Positions 52,780 through 61,495 of a stretch of 62,022 nucleotides of DNA are shown here, piece by piece. The DNA comes from Pseudomonadota bacterium (GTDB lineage Bacteria > Pseudomonadota > Alphaproteobacteria > Caedimonadales > UBA1908). The first letter of the stretch is position 1. Every line of letters begins with the position of its first letter. Location: assembly GCA_020161545.1 (NCBI GenBank), contig JAIUNT010000005.1, positions 1-62,022 of the forward strand, read 5' to 3'. The notes under the pieces are model-generated. The model was not told the DNA's origin, did no database searches, and saw only the letters and a program-made list of their open reading frames with translations. A program made the position numbers and the translations under genes.

Positions 52780-54087
52780 TTAGGGAATCAAGGGGGACCA
52801 GGTACCGTCCGAGGCATCGGTCGGAGTGGGGATTTCCCTTTCATTTCTGCCAGTTAGATCAATTGAGTAGAGTTTTGATCTACCTTTTGTATCCTCCCGT
52901 GTGAATAATATCACACGTCCATTTGGCGCCCATGAGGGCTCTTCCACAAGCCAGCCAGTGGCAAGTAAACGCTCGCCAGAGCCGTCGGGTTTCATGACGC
53001 CCACGTAGAAACGTCCTTTGTCAATTTTTGTAAAGGCGATCAGATCTCCGCGCGGTGACCACACGGGTGAACGGTAGCTGCCAGAGCCAAAGCTGATACG
53101 CTCAGCCGCGCCGCCGCCTGCGGGCATCACGTAAACCTGCGTCTTGCCACCACGGTCAGAGTTGAAAACAATCTGCGTGCCGTCGGGGTTATAGCAAGGG
53201 GACGTATCGATGACGGTGCCTCCTCCGGTCAAACGCTTGATGGCCTTGCTCTGCAAGTCCATACAAAAAAGCGATGTGTTGCCGTCATTGGCATAGCTCA
53301 TGACCATCTTACGCCCGTCCGGCGAAAAACGCGGAGCAAAGGTCATACCCTGGAAGTTCCCCAGCATCAGCTTTTGACCTGTCATCAGGCGCATAAGGTA
53401 AACGTGAACTTTCCTTTTCTCAAAGTCGAGATAGGTGATTTCATGCAAATTTGGTGCAAAGCGAGGGGTCAGCACCATGGTGTGACCATTTGAAAGATAC
53501 TGATGATTCTCGCCGTCTTGATCCATGATAGCCAAGCGCTTCACACGCTTTTTGGCAGGCCCCGTTTGGGCAATGTAGACAATGCGCGTGTCAAAGTACC
53601 CCATCTCACCCGTCACACGCTTGTAAATCGCGTCAGCAATTTTGTGGGCCACACGGCGCCAGTTCTTTTGGGTGGCGAAGAAGGAAAGGCCCTCCATTTG
53701 CACCTGAGTCACAACGTCATAGAGACGAAAATCCAGGCGCACGCGTCCGTCGGGCGCCATTTGCATTTCACCCTTCACAAGGAGCTGCGCATTGATGGCG
53801 CGCCACTCTGGGAAGCGTGGGCCTGCCTTCAGGGATTCACGGTCCTGGATGAATCCCGCCGCGTCCAAGGGGCGAAAGAGGCCACAGCGCTCAAGATCCG
53901 CCGCCACAACCTTCGCCATGTCCCGGCCCATGGTGGCCAGCGCATCGGAGTCTCCATAAAAAGGCGTCACCGCAATGGGGGTCGGCGCGACTTGCCCTTG
54001 GGTCACCTCAATACGCAACTCCGCCTGGGCGTTGGCCGCAAGCAAACACACACTCAAAAAACCAAAGACTCTAAGAAACTTAAGCAT
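52780..54087 (-). CDS. tolB: Tol-Pal beta-propeller protein TolB
   Basis: A 435-residue periplasmic protein with a signal peptide (MLKFLRVFGFLSVCLLAANAQA). An N-terminal alpha/beta domain (RIEVTQGQVAPTPIAV) is followed by repeated WD40-like propeller blades: FAPNLHEITYLDF, FSPDGRKMVMSYAN, YNPDGTQIVFNSDRGG, WSPRGDLIAFTK, WAPNGRVILFTRED. ATG 54087 has AAGGA seven bases upstream; TTG 54090 is not needed. It is downstream of tolA in the same unit. Confidence 0.96.
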   Translation of the reverse strand: MLKFLRVFGFLSVCLLAANAQAELRIEVTQGQVAPTPIAVTPFYGDSDALATMGRDMAKVVAADLERCGLFRPLDAAGFIQDRESLKAGPRFPEWRAINAQLLVKGEMQMAPDGRVRLDFRLYDVVTQVQMEGLSFFATQKNWRRVAHKIADAIYKRVTGEMGYFDTRIVYIAQTGPAKKRVKRLAIMDQDGENHQYLSNGHTMVLTPRFAPNLHEITYLDFEKRKVHVYLMRLMTGQKLMLGNFQGMTFAPRFSPDGRKMVMSYANDGNTSLFCMDLQSKAIKRLTGGGTVIDTSPCYNPDGTQIVFNSDRGGKTQVYVMPAGGGAAERISFGSGSYRSPVWSPRGDLIAFTKIDKGRFYVGVMKPDGSGERLLATGWLVEEPSWAPNGRVILFTREDTKGRSKLYSIDLTGRNEREIPTPTDASDGTWSPLIP

Positions 54088-54108
54088 CAAACTATCCTTC
54101 TCACGATC

Positions 54109-55014
54109 TTACAGAAGATCCTTAGGGTTGAAGTCTATCACAAAGACTTTCCACTGCTCATACTTTTGTTTGGGTATGGGGAAAGGCTGGCAACGTTCAT
54201 CTTTCACGGCGCGCAGGGCACTTTCCGCAGCAGTGCGGTAGTATGGGTTAGCCGAAGAGGAAATGGGGTTCACAAGCTTTGCGTCCCTAACCGTCCCGTC
54301 AATATTCATCCACACACGCACGGGCACAACAAGATCACTTCCGTTCATGGCACCCGCCGGCAGATTCCAGCACTTCGTGATGTGCTGACGCAAGGCGTCC
54401 ATTTCACTGATGGTCACAATATCGGACGGCGTACCTGTGGCACCCTTTGAGCCCTTTTTCTTGGGCGCGTTGTCATCTTCTTCCGGCGCCGAGTCCTTGG
54501 GGTCAGATAGATCCTTCAGCATGTCTTCAAAAAGCGTGTCGGCCGCATCCTTCTTTTTCTTTTCAGGTTTTGGCTTATCCTTTTTAGGCTTGGGCTTTTC
54601 CTTCTTTGGCTCCGGCTTCTTCGGTTCCGGCTTAGGTTCGGGTTTTGGCTCAGGCTTGGGTTCTGGCTTAGGCTCAGGCAAGGGCTCCGGCTTTGGTTCG
54701 GGGGTTGGCTCAGGAACAGGAGGCAACTCTGGAAGCGGCTCAGGCTCGGGCTCGGGTAAAGGCTCCGGCTTTGGTTCTGGTTTAGGTTCTGGTTTAGGCT
54801 CAGGCTTCTTTTCCTCTGGCTTTGCCTTTTCCTCTGGCTTGGGGATGGGCGTGGGATTTGGGGCCTGGGTAATATCGGACACGGGCGCAATCTGCAAAGG
54901 AATAGGCTGCAGCATCTCCGGCGGCTGCCTATGAAATCCAGGCAGTCCAAAGAAAATCAGCAAAAACACCACAAGGTGTAAAAGCGCCGATAGCAGTGCA
55001 CCAAGACCCACCAT
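54109..55014 (-). CDS. tolA: TolA-like energy-transducing protein with Pro-Glu/Lys linker
   Basis: A 301-residue protein with an N-terminal membrane helix ([18 protein letters not shown]). The central region (~60-170) is made of KPEP/PEPE repeats, then [12 protein letters not shown]. The C-terminal TonB/TolA-like domain contains [37 protein letters not shown] and [16 protein letters not shown]. TolA normally has an Ala/Lys helical linker; here it is a TonB-like Pro-rich rod. Gene order between tolR and tolB identifies it. It spans the periplasm to contact Pal/TolB. Confidence 0.9.
   Translation of the reverse strand: MVGLGALLSALLHLVVFLLIFFGLPGFHRQPPEMLQPIPLQIAPVSDITQAPNPTPIPKPEEKAKPEEKKPEPKPEPKPEPKPEPLPEPEPEPLPELPPVPEPTPEPKPEPLPEPKPEPKPEPKPEPKPEPKKPEPKKEKPKPKKDKPKPEKKKKDAADTLFEDMLKDLSDPKDSAPEEDDNAPKKKGSKGATGTPSDIVTISEMDALRQHITKCWNLPAGAMNGSDLVVPVRVWMNIDGTVRDAKLVNPISSSANPYYRTAAESALRAVKDERCQPFPIPKQKYEQWKVFVIDFNPKDLL
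54590..54840 (-). repeat. Minisatellite encoding the TolA Pro-Glu/Lys linker
   Basis: Imperfect 6/12/18-bp units of GGCTCAGG, GGTTCTGG and similar encode KPEP and PEPE repeats. Such DNA is prone to slippage and length variation. Confidence 0.7.
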
Positions 55015-55016
55015 GA

Positions 55017-55523
55017 TTACCTGCGTCCCTTCGACGGCTCAGGTTTCTTTGCGTGGGGCTCACTTGGAGCGACAGCACCCTTAGCGGGAGCCGGCCCCTG
55101 GGGCAGCTCCGCCATGAGTGACACCTTTTCAAAGCCCGCGTGGGAAAGGGTCCCCATGACCTCCAGGACGCGCCCGTAGGGCACGCTTTGATCCGCGCGC
55201 ACATAAATAAACGTTCCGGGCTTTGCCGCAAGGATGGCTTGAAGCTTGGGCACAAGACCATCGAGCTCCATCTGAGCCTCTTGAATAAAGATATGCCCCT
55301 CCTGGGTAACAGAGACCACCAAGGGCTCGTCCTTATCGTGGAGGTTACTGGCCTTTGTTTTTGGCAAATCCACGGGCACCCCCACGGTCATCAGGGGCGC
55401 TGTGACCATGAAAATCACAAGGAGCACAAGCATAACGTCCACAAAGGGCGTCACATTGATTTCGCTCATGGGCGTGCCAAAGCGTCGCCCTTTTTTTGAA
55501 GATGAGGAAACGGACATACCCAT
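55017..55523 (-). CDS. tolR: Tol-Pal proton-channel protein TolR
   Basis: A 168-residue ExbD/TolR protein. One membrane helix contains the proton-path Asp ([19 protein letters not shown]). The periplasmic domain has [26 protein letters not shown] and [22 protein letters not shown] Pro/Lys-rich C-terminal tail ([16 protein letters not shown]) extends beyond typical TolR. AAAGGG precedes the ATG. It lies 2 bases from tolA and 18 from tolQ. Confidence 0.95.
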   Translation of the reverse strand: MGMSVSSSSKKGRRFGTPMSEINVTPFVDVMLVLLVIFMVTAPLMTVGVPVDLPKTKASNLHDKDEPLVVSVTQEGHIFIQEAQMELDGLVPKLQAILAAKPGTFIYVRADQSVPYGRVLEVMGTLSHAGFEKVSLMAELPQGPAPAKGAVAPSEPHAKKPEPSKGRR

Positions 55524-55541
55524 GGCTTGACCCTTTCTAGC

Positions 55542-56270
55542 TTAAGCTGCTGTCTCGAGCTGACGAGACACAATGGTGGAGAATTCTTGGGAGAAGGTCT
55601 CCAAACGGTTGGCGTAGCGGTTAATCTCGCTGGACAAGCGGTTATAGGCCAAAACAGCTGGAATCGCCGCAATAAGGCCAAGGGCTGTTGCCAGAAGTGC
55701 TTCCGCGATACCGGGGGCTACAACGGCCAGGTTCGTGCTTTGGGAGGACGCAATGTTTTGGAAGCTGTTCATAATACCCCACACAGTACCAAACAGACCC
55801 ACAAAGGGTGCCGTGGAACCAACGGACGCCAAAAAGCCCATGCTACGCTCAAGGTCTTCCACCTCACGGGTGATGGTGGCCTGCATAATACGCTCAATAC
55901 GTTGTTGTAGGGAAATCCGCTTTTCCTGGGTGGGCGCGCCGGCACTTGTGGCGCGGCGCCACTCCCGCATGGCAGCGGCAAAAACGCTGGCCAGGGGCTC
56001 ATCGGGCTTTGATCCCACGCGGTCGTAAAGGGCGTCCAAGGTCCCCCCTGACCAGAACATGTCTTCAAAGGAATCAGCCTCTGCGCGCAGCTTCTTCAGG
56101 CGAATGGATTTGGAAAAAATCAGGGTCCAGCACCAAAAGGACGCTGCCAAAAGCATCAGCATCACAAGCTGCACAATCCAGTCCGCGTGCCAAAACATGT
56201 CCCACATGGACAATGTTGCACAAGCTGCATTCTCACCCACGGGGGTTGCTGCGATATTTTCCGTTGTCAT
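55542..56270 (-). CDS. tolQ: Tol-Pal motor protein TolQ
   Basis: A 242-residue MotA/TolQ/ExbB protein with three membrane segments: WIVQLVMLMLLAASFWCWTLIFS, and a pair in the C-terminal half around GSTAPFVGLFGTVWGIMNSF and GIAEALLATALGLIAAIPAVLAYN (hallmark motifs). It pairs with TolR to harvest proton-motive force. ATG 56270 (MTTENIAATP) with AAGGAA upstream is chosen over a frame starting at 56390. It is first in the tol operon. Confidence 0.95.
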   Translation of the reverse strand: MTTENIAATPVGENAACATLSMWDMFWHADWIVQLVMLMLLAASFWCWTLIFSKSIRLKKLRAEADSFEDMFWSGGTLDALYDRVGSKPDEPLASVFAAAMREWRRATSAGAPTQEKRISLQQRIERIMQATITREVEDLERSMGFLASVGSTAPFVGLFGTVWGIMNSFQNIASSQSTNLAVVAPGIAEALLATALGLIAAIPAVLAYNRLSSEINRYANRLETFSQEFSTIVSRQLETAA

Positions 56271-56350
56271 TCTTGTTGATTCCTTGCTCTTTTGGGATTG
56301 CCGGCCACACACAGTCTTTATGGTTGTGGCACAAACGCCGATCGGATGCA

Positions 56351-56380
56351 ATTCTACAAGAAGGACGAGGCTTTTCTCAA
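56351..56380 (-). promoter_or_regulatory. Candidate tol operon promoter
   Basis: On the minus strand, TTGAGA (56380-56375) and TAGAAT (56356-56351) with an 18-bp spacer, about 80 bases upstream of tolQ. Confidence 0.5.
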
Positions 56381-56440
56381 GACTTTGCAATCAAAAAGAC
56401 ACGCTTTTTTACCAAGCACGCACAACCCCTTGAACCATCA

Positions 56441-57673
56441 CTATTTCACACGCGTCCCTGCATCTGCGCAGGATTGGACATTCTCTTTCATCGCGTGAAA
56501 ATACTTGCGTGGACTTACAAGGGTCCGCGAGGCCGCCAGGGACGCCCTCTCCTTGAGCCAGGACTGCAAAGACTGTGTTTCCACATAGGTTGTATTCAAA
56601 AAGTGTGACAAACCATGGGCCATACGCGGTTGATTAAGGGATTTTGCGCCGCGCATACACCCATAAAGATATAAATCGTGGGGTAAGAGTCTAAGGGCGG
56701 GGGAGTTGACGCCGTATTTTTTATTGGGATGTACCTCCAGCGTTTTTAAAGGTGCGTCATTTTCTTCTAAGGGACGCATCAGAACATAGGCATGCTCCAA
56801 GTGCATGGTCACGCGGCGCCCCTCCCCCCCAAAGCGCACAGCCGGAAGACGCACAAGGTCATACCCCTTTTCCCTGATGCGCAGTGCGTCCAGCTCTTCT
56901 CCAAGGGCGATGTACATAAGTCTTCCATTAAAATGATTGTCATAGGAGCCCGTATAGGTCGCCAAAAGACGTAGAATCTCGCCTTCACGGGTTTTGTGGG
57001 GCATACCAAAGGGGGAGGTCTCGGGGCTGGGCGGGATAAAATCAAAGGACCGCACAGCACCAAAGGCCCAAACCGTTGGACCGTGCACGGCGAACTCGCC
57101 ACTGGAGAGATCGTCCATCAAAGAGCCGTACGCGATCAGGGGAAGATGCGTCTTTCCTTCGATGCGCAGGCGCTCTTCCAAATCGGTCCAGTCCCCACTG
57201 TAGCGCTCCTCCTCCTCAGGAAAGGGTGCGTGCTTTTGGCAAAACTGCCGCACACGTTCAATATTCTCCGCGTCAATGGGAGGTGCGTAGTGGGCGGCCA
57301 TGATCAGAGCTGCCTCTATGAGATTATGGGCTTCCTGGGTAATTTCAACGCCCGCCCCCGGGCGTGCCACATCCCCAACTTGCCCGTATTCCTCAAAGAC
57401 GGGGTTAGGGCTGCAAGGACGCAAAGGAGAGGGGCAAGGAGAGCCCTGGGAAGAGCGCAAATCTACCCCTTCCCACGTGCGTGGTGAAAGGATCTCCCGA
57501 GACCGACTTAAAGGGGATCGCAAGGGGGACTGTGGCACATGGGTTTTGCGAAAAATATAAGGGCTTACGTCCTCCTCAGCCTCCAAAGGGCGAGGGGTTT
57601 TTGGTAAAGAACACAGCGCTTCATCGGACCACAAGAGCGCACACAAAGAAAATAATATACTGAAAATAAACAT
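56441..57673 (-). CDS. Secreted protein with gamma-glutamylcyclotransferase-like domain
   Basis: A 410-residue protein with a signal peptide (MFIFSILFSLCALLWSDEALC). A Ser/Pro/Arg-rich segment with SPR/SP motifs comes next (residues ~25-105). A folded part resembles the GGCT/ChaC fold: LIAYGSLMDDL (Tyr-Gly-Ser substrate loop), VWAFGAVRSFDF, then NGRLMYIALGEELDALRIREKGYDLVRLP. In that last motif the Glu of REKGYD matches the catalytic Glu position. GGCT enzymes release pyroglutamate from gamma-glutamyl peptides such as glutathione. Export is unusual for bacterial members. Motif evidence only; the C-terminal ~90 residues are unassigned. Confidence 0.6.
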   Translation of the reverse strand: MFIFSILFSLCALLWSDEALCSLPKTPRPLEAEEDVSPYIFRKTHVPQSPLRSPLSRSREILSPRTWEGVDLRSSQGSPCPSPLRPCSPNPVFEEYGQVGDVARPGAGVEITQEAHNLIEAALIMAAHYAPPIDAENIERVRQFCQKHAPFPEEEERYSGDWTDLEERLRIEGKTHLPLIAYGSLMDDLSSGEFAVHGPTVWAFGAVRSFDFIPPSPETSPFGMPHKTREGEILRLLATYTGSYDNHFNGRLMYIALGEELDALRIREKGYDLVRLPAVRFGGEGRRVTMHLEHAYVLMRPLEENDAPLKTLEVHPNKKYGVNSPALRLLPHDLYLYGCMRGAKSLNQPRMAHGLSHFLNTTYVETQSLQSWLKERASLAASRTLVSPRKYFHAMKENVQSCADAGTRVK

Positions 57674-57801
57674 GAAATCCCACTCCTACATTTTTGTTTT
57701 TATCTTTATAGGAAAAAGTTTCCATAGGGTAAAGATGAGGGCAATTTTCAATGAAAGTGTAGGCCCCTTTCGGTTGAATGACAACGCCTGTACGAGAATA
57801 A

Positions 57802-57831
57802 AAAAGGCCGGTGAAAACTCACCGGCCTTTT
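57802..57831. terminator. Terminator downstream of the lipase gene
   Basis: A perfect 13-bp stem AAAAGGCCGGTGA/TCACCGGCCTTTT with an AAAC loop, with A/T runs on both sides. Confidence 0.9.
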
Positions 57832-57856
57832 CTGACATCTTCTTAAGGGGGCTGGC

Positions 57857-59773
57857 TTAGGCTCCCAGCGCCGCCAACATTTCGGGCGTGAACACGATCT
57901 TCTCAGCGTCAAGCATAATGGACCCCTGACCGAATTGCTCGGCGCGCTCTTTGGCACGCTCGCGCAGCTTTGCAGCATAAGTGCGCCACGTTTTTTGCGC
58001 GAGCAAAGTCTTCATATATGCCTCCTGCACCTTCACTTGGGCTTCAATAACGTTTAAGCGCTCGCCCAAAAGTGTCTGAACAAGGAGAGGTTGCTTTTGC
58101 GCAACAGCAGCCGTAAAGAGCACTCTTGCCTGACGCATGGCGTCTTGGCGCGCTTCAAGAACCGCGTTTTGCCCTGCAATATAAGCCTCGCTCTCGTCGG
58201 CAAACTTGGCTGCACTGTCTTGGTCATGGCACGCTAGAAGTGTGACCGTCGCGCTTCCTTCTTTGGTGAGCTCAGCCACGGAAGCCTTCGATTTGTTCAA
58301 CTCCCCCTCAAGGGTGTTGATGCGAGCAAGGGCTGCGCGCACGGGATTCATTTTCTCTTGCAAGGCTGCAAAGTGCGCGTCCACCGCATGGTAGTAGTCC
58401 GCAATGCTGTGGGGATTCATGCGCACAGGTAGCTCAAGGGTTCCATTCGTGTCACGCATCAAAGACGTGTCACCGGAAACCGTTGCACCGGACTTGCCGC
58501 GCCAGAACACGATGGAGGACACGGGATCATAGGCCTGTGTGAAGTTAATCACGTTGCCCGCCCCACCTGTGATGGCATGGAAATTCTTAAGTGTATTGGC
58601 ATTGTGCAGGTTAGGCGCACCAAAGGTCATGACACCAAGGTCCACCTTAATGCCCATTTTCTCGCCCATTTGCTTGGCGGCTGCGGCAAATATCTCCGCA
58701 ATGGCGCCGCCCAGGCTGTGGCCTGTACCCACAATCTTAAGGGTTGCTCCCTCGCCGTTTGTCTTTTTAAAGTCCTCAAGGAAATAACGCATGAAGGCAA
58801 AGAAGGACGCCGCGTTATCATCCAGATGAGAGGCAAAACCACTGTGGAAGCTGATGTTGCTCAAAAGACCATGGGAATAGCTCATCTTGGCGTTCCAGCC
58901 AAAGAGATTCTTGACCCAGTCCATGGTGGACTTGGATCCCGCAAAGGACAGAACCAACTCTTTGTTGTCTTCGTTATAGGCGGCTGCGCCGGAGAACTCG
59001 CCGTTATTACGGTGAAAAACACCGCGCACATCATAATTCATCCCTTGTAGGTTTCCGGCAAAAGCTTCCCTGGCCTTGTTGAGATCCTCTTGGCTTGCGC
59101 GCAAACGCTGGGCTTCCAAGTCTTTGATTTGACCATCAAGATTGGTCAGCTTCAAAGCAATGGCCACGCGCACATCCTGAACTGTGGCCGCCTCAGGCAA
59201 GTTAGTGTCGTAAATGGACAGATTCTTCACAAACTTCTTGAAGTCTTTTGCTTTTGTGGTTGGGATCGCTTTGGCGAAGGCCTCAAGGTCACTCACCGTC
59301 TCCATCAAGGCGGAGATATCGCGGTCAAGCTTGGTGCTCGTTACATTTGCCTTCCCAAGGCTTTTATTGGCGTCCACGTCGTAAACAAGTGCGCTGAGCG
59401 TCCCGTAAGTCTTTGCGTTCTCGGCGGTCAGGCGGCTGAGGAAACTCTTGTCGTCTTTCATGCTTTCAATGCCCGCGTCGGAAATGCCCATCTCCTTCAC
59501 AAGGGAGGCAAAGTTGGCATTTTCTTCATCAAGCTTTGCTTGGGCGCTATTGGCGGTCTTGTGCACCGCGTCCAATTGATCCATCAGCATGTGCGCTTTT
59601 TGAGAAAGTGCCTCACGCTCCTTAAAAGAGATGGGCTTGAGGGGTGAAACAGTCCCTTTACACTGACCCATTAACTCCGCAGACGCATCGTTTTGCGTCA
59701 TGTTGGCGTATGCACCACTCAAAGAAAGCGCGCTTGACACTAGAAGAGCAAACTTAAAGGTTTTGTTTACCAT
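57857..59773 (-). CDS. Secreted class-3 lipase (alpha/beta hydrolase)
   Basis: A 638-residue protein with a signal peptide (ending AGAYA-like SLSGAYA). Predicted coiled-coil helices surround a central lipase_3 domain: LVLSFAGSKSTMDWVKNL (oxyanion region), HSGFASHL, GTGHSLGGAIAEI with nucleophile Ser353, MTFGAPNLHN, Asp416 in YDPVSSI, and His455 in NPHSIADYY, a complete catalytic triad. It would hydrolyse acylglycerols or phospholipids outside the cytoplasm. The long N- and C-terminal helical arms (residues 45-235 and 470-620) are not part of known lipase_3 enzymes. AGGA lies upstream of the ATG. It is probably monocistronic. Confidence 0.8.
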   Translation of the reverse strand: MVNKTFKFALLVSSALSLSGAYANMTQNDASAELMGQCKGTVSPLKPISFKEREALSQKAHMLMDQLDAVHKTANSAQAKLDEENANFASLVKEMGISDAGIESMKDDKSFLSRLTAENAKTYGTLSALVYDVDANKSLGKANVTSTKLDRDISALMETVSDLEAFAKAIPTTKAKDFKKFVKNLSIYDTNLPEAATVQDVRVAIALKLTNLDGQIKDLEAQRLRASQEDLNKAREAFAGNLQGMNYDVRGVFHRNNGEFSGAAAYNEDNKELVLSFAGSKSTMDWVKNLFGWNAKMSYSHGLLSNISFHSGFASHLDDNAASFFAFMRYFLEDFKKTNGEGATLKIVGTGHSLGGAIAEIFAAAAKQMGEKMGIKVDLGVMTFGAPNLHNANTLKNFHAITGGAGNVINFTQAYDPVSSIVFWRGKSGATVSGDTSLMRDTNGTLELPVRMNPHSIADYYHAVDAHFAALQEKMNPVRAALARINTLEGELNKSKASVAELTKEGSATVTLLACHDQDSAAKFADESEAYIAGQNAVLEARQDAMRQARVLFTAAVAQKQPLLVQTLLGERLNVIEAQVKVQEAYMKTLLAQKTWRTYAAKLRERAKERAEQFGQGSIMLDAEKIVFTPEMLAALGA

Positions 59774-60040
59774 GAAAATAAATCCTGTCTATTTGTTTAG
59801 TATAATCATAACATGGTCTTTATTTCGAAATCGTCAATAGTTATTTTTTTGCACAAGCAACTATTGGCGATTATTTTATTAATACTCATGCGCTTTGTGA
59901 GGAGGGTTTGTCATGGGATAGATAAGTATTTGAGGAGCTACTTTTTTTAGCAAAAATCCTGTACTAATCTCAAAAATCTGACGGGCGCAGGTGAAAAGTA
60001 TGCATCTATGCCAAAAGATCTAGATGCGGAAAGGATTCCA
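59774..60040. other. AT-rich intergenic region
   Basis: 267 bases between divergent genes, visibly AT-richer than the rest of the window, with TAATCATAAC and TTATTTTATTAATAC-type tracts. It likely contains the lipase promoter and that of the GNAT gene; I cannot assign individual boxes with confidence. Confidence 0.4.
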
Positions 60041-60493
60041 ATGAGCGTATATATAGAATCAGACTATGATGTACAAACAGTCAGCCAAGACAATTTGAAG
60101 GGCGTTTTTACATTATTCTCCCAATTGAGAAATCATCTTACATTTGAGAATTTTGAAATTTTTTTTCAGGATGCAGCGGAAAATAACGCCTATAAGCTTT
60201 TTTCTTTTTCTTTGAATGGCGACTATATTGCTTTGGTGGGGTTGCGTCCTTATTGCGACTTTGTACGCGGAAAGCATCTGTACGTTGATGATCTGGTTGT
60301 TGACGAACGCCATAGATCCAAGGGACTGGGACGTCACTTATTAAAGTGGATAGACGCGTATGCAAAGCAAAACAATTTTAAGTGCGTGAGACTTTCCACA
60401 GGCGCTGATAATCCTCAAGCGATGAAATTTTACACAAACAACGCGTACACGCACAAAGCCATCGTTTTTTGCAAAAAAGTCCCCTCTTCTTAA
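60041..60493 (+). CDS. GNAT-family N-acetyltransferase
   Basis: A 150-residue acetyltransferase. The acetyl-CoA motif is RSKGLGRHLLKWIDAYAKQ (R/Q-x-x-G-x-G/A type). KHLYVDDLVVDERH lies before it, and CVRLSTGADNPQAMKFYTNNAY is the usual C-terminal motif. ATG 60041 has AAGGA five bases upstream and is preferred to ATG 60008. Codon and base composition are AT-richer than in the neighbours, suggesting recent acquisition. The substrate is unknown; as a lone gene it could modify a small molecule, protein N-terminus or tRNA. Confidence 0.85.
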   Translation: MSVYIESDYDVQTVSQDNLKGVFTLFSQLRNHLTFENFEIFFQDAAENNAYKLFSFSLNGDYIALVGLRPYCDFVRGKHLYVDDLVVDERHRSKGLGRHLLKWIDAYAKQNNFKCVRLSTGADNPQAMKFYTNNAYTHKAIVFCKKVPSS

Positions 60494-60613
60494 AAATTAG
60501 TCACACCTAAAGATATTGCGTTCTCACAAAAATCCACGGGCTTCATGGACTTCTTGAAAACGGACGCCGTATCGGGGAGAATCATTGCAGCTTCTTTGAA
60601 TCTTGAGCCCACC

Positions 60614-61495
60614 ATGACGCACATGCCCCTAAACCCCACGGTTGTTTCCTTCTTTGATCACGCCACCGCTACATGGAGCTATGTTGTCTACGCCAAGGAG
60701 CATGCAGACAGGCGATGCGCCATCATTGACTCAGTCCTTGATTTTGATCTGTCCTCGGGGCGCACCTTTACCCATTCCTGTGATCGTCTCATTGAGTTTG
60801 TGCGTACCCATGACCTGAAGCTCGAGTGGATCCTTGAGACCCATATCCACGCCGATCACCTGACGGGAGCCGCCTACCTGAAGGAGAAACTGGGGGGCAA
60901 AACGGGCATCAGCCGTCATATTTTAGACGTGCTCAAAACGTGGGAGCCCATCTTTCATAATGAGGCAAACACGCCCCGGGACGGCGCGCAGTTTGATCAT
61001 CTTTTTGAAGACGACGAGGTCTTTACCATAGGAGGCTTAAGCGCACGCATCATCCATACCCCGGGACACACGCCTGCGGACACGAGTTACATTATTGGAG
61101 ACACAGTTTTTGTGGGAGACGCCATGTTCTTACCCGATGTGGGTACGGGCAGGTGCGACTTTCCAGGCGGAAGCGCCAAAGATTCTTTTGCGTCTTGCGC
61201 AAAGCTTCTAAACCTGCCTGAGGACACACGCATGTATGTAGGCCATGACTACCCCCCCGAGGGCAAGCGCCCCCCCATGTGCATGACAACGGTGGGCGCC
61301 CAAAGACACGCCAATGTGCGCGTTCATGGGGGCGTCACCAGGGACGCCTTTGTGGCAAAGCGTGAGACAGATGACAAAGGCAAAGCCGTCCCCCATTTGC
61401 TTTTGCCCTCCATTCAGGTAAACCTGCGTGCGGGGCGCCTTGGGGTAGACGGGGAAGAGCCCTTTCTTAAAATCCCTTTGAATAAACTATCGTGA
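60614..61495 (+). CDS. MBL-fold hydrolase, persulfide dioxygenase / glyoxalase II-like
   Basis: A 293-residue metallo-beta-lactamase-fold protein. Metal ligands are in THIHADHLTGA (HxHxDH), HTPGHTPAD, VGDAMFLPDVGTGRCDFPGG and YVGHDYPP. These match the BigR-linked Blh/persulfide dioxygenase group more than classic glyoxalase II. Such enzymes oxidise glutathione persulfide in sulfide detoxification. ATG 60614 (MTHMPLNPTVVSFFD) is preferred because homologous proteins begin near this point; ATG 60545 adds 23 residues. Its stop overlaps the next start as GTGA. Confidence 0.8.
   Translation: MTHMPLNPTVVSFFDHATATWSYVVYAKEHADRRCAIIDSVLDFDLSSGRTFTHSCDRLIEFVRTHDLKLEWILETHIHADHLTGAAYLKEKLGGKTGISRHILDVLKTWEPIFHNEANTPRDGAQFDHLFEDDEVFTIGGLSARIIHTPGHTPADTSYIIGDTVFVGDAMFLPDVGTGRCDFPGGSAKDSFASCAKLLNLPEDTRMYVGHDYPPEGKRPPMCMTTVGAQRHANVRVHGGVTRDAFVAKRETDDKGKAVPHLLLPSIQVNLRAGRLGVDGEEPFLKIPLNKLS

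Noticed and set aside
53503..54450. 315-codon plus-strand ORF
   Set aside because: Lies opposite tolB/tolA, His/Arg-rich and without recognisable features; real genes occupy the other strand.
54410..54934. Plus-strand Gly/Ser-repeat ORF (GSGLGSGF)
   Set aside because: Antisense shadow of the TolA Pro-rich repeat, with no start signal.
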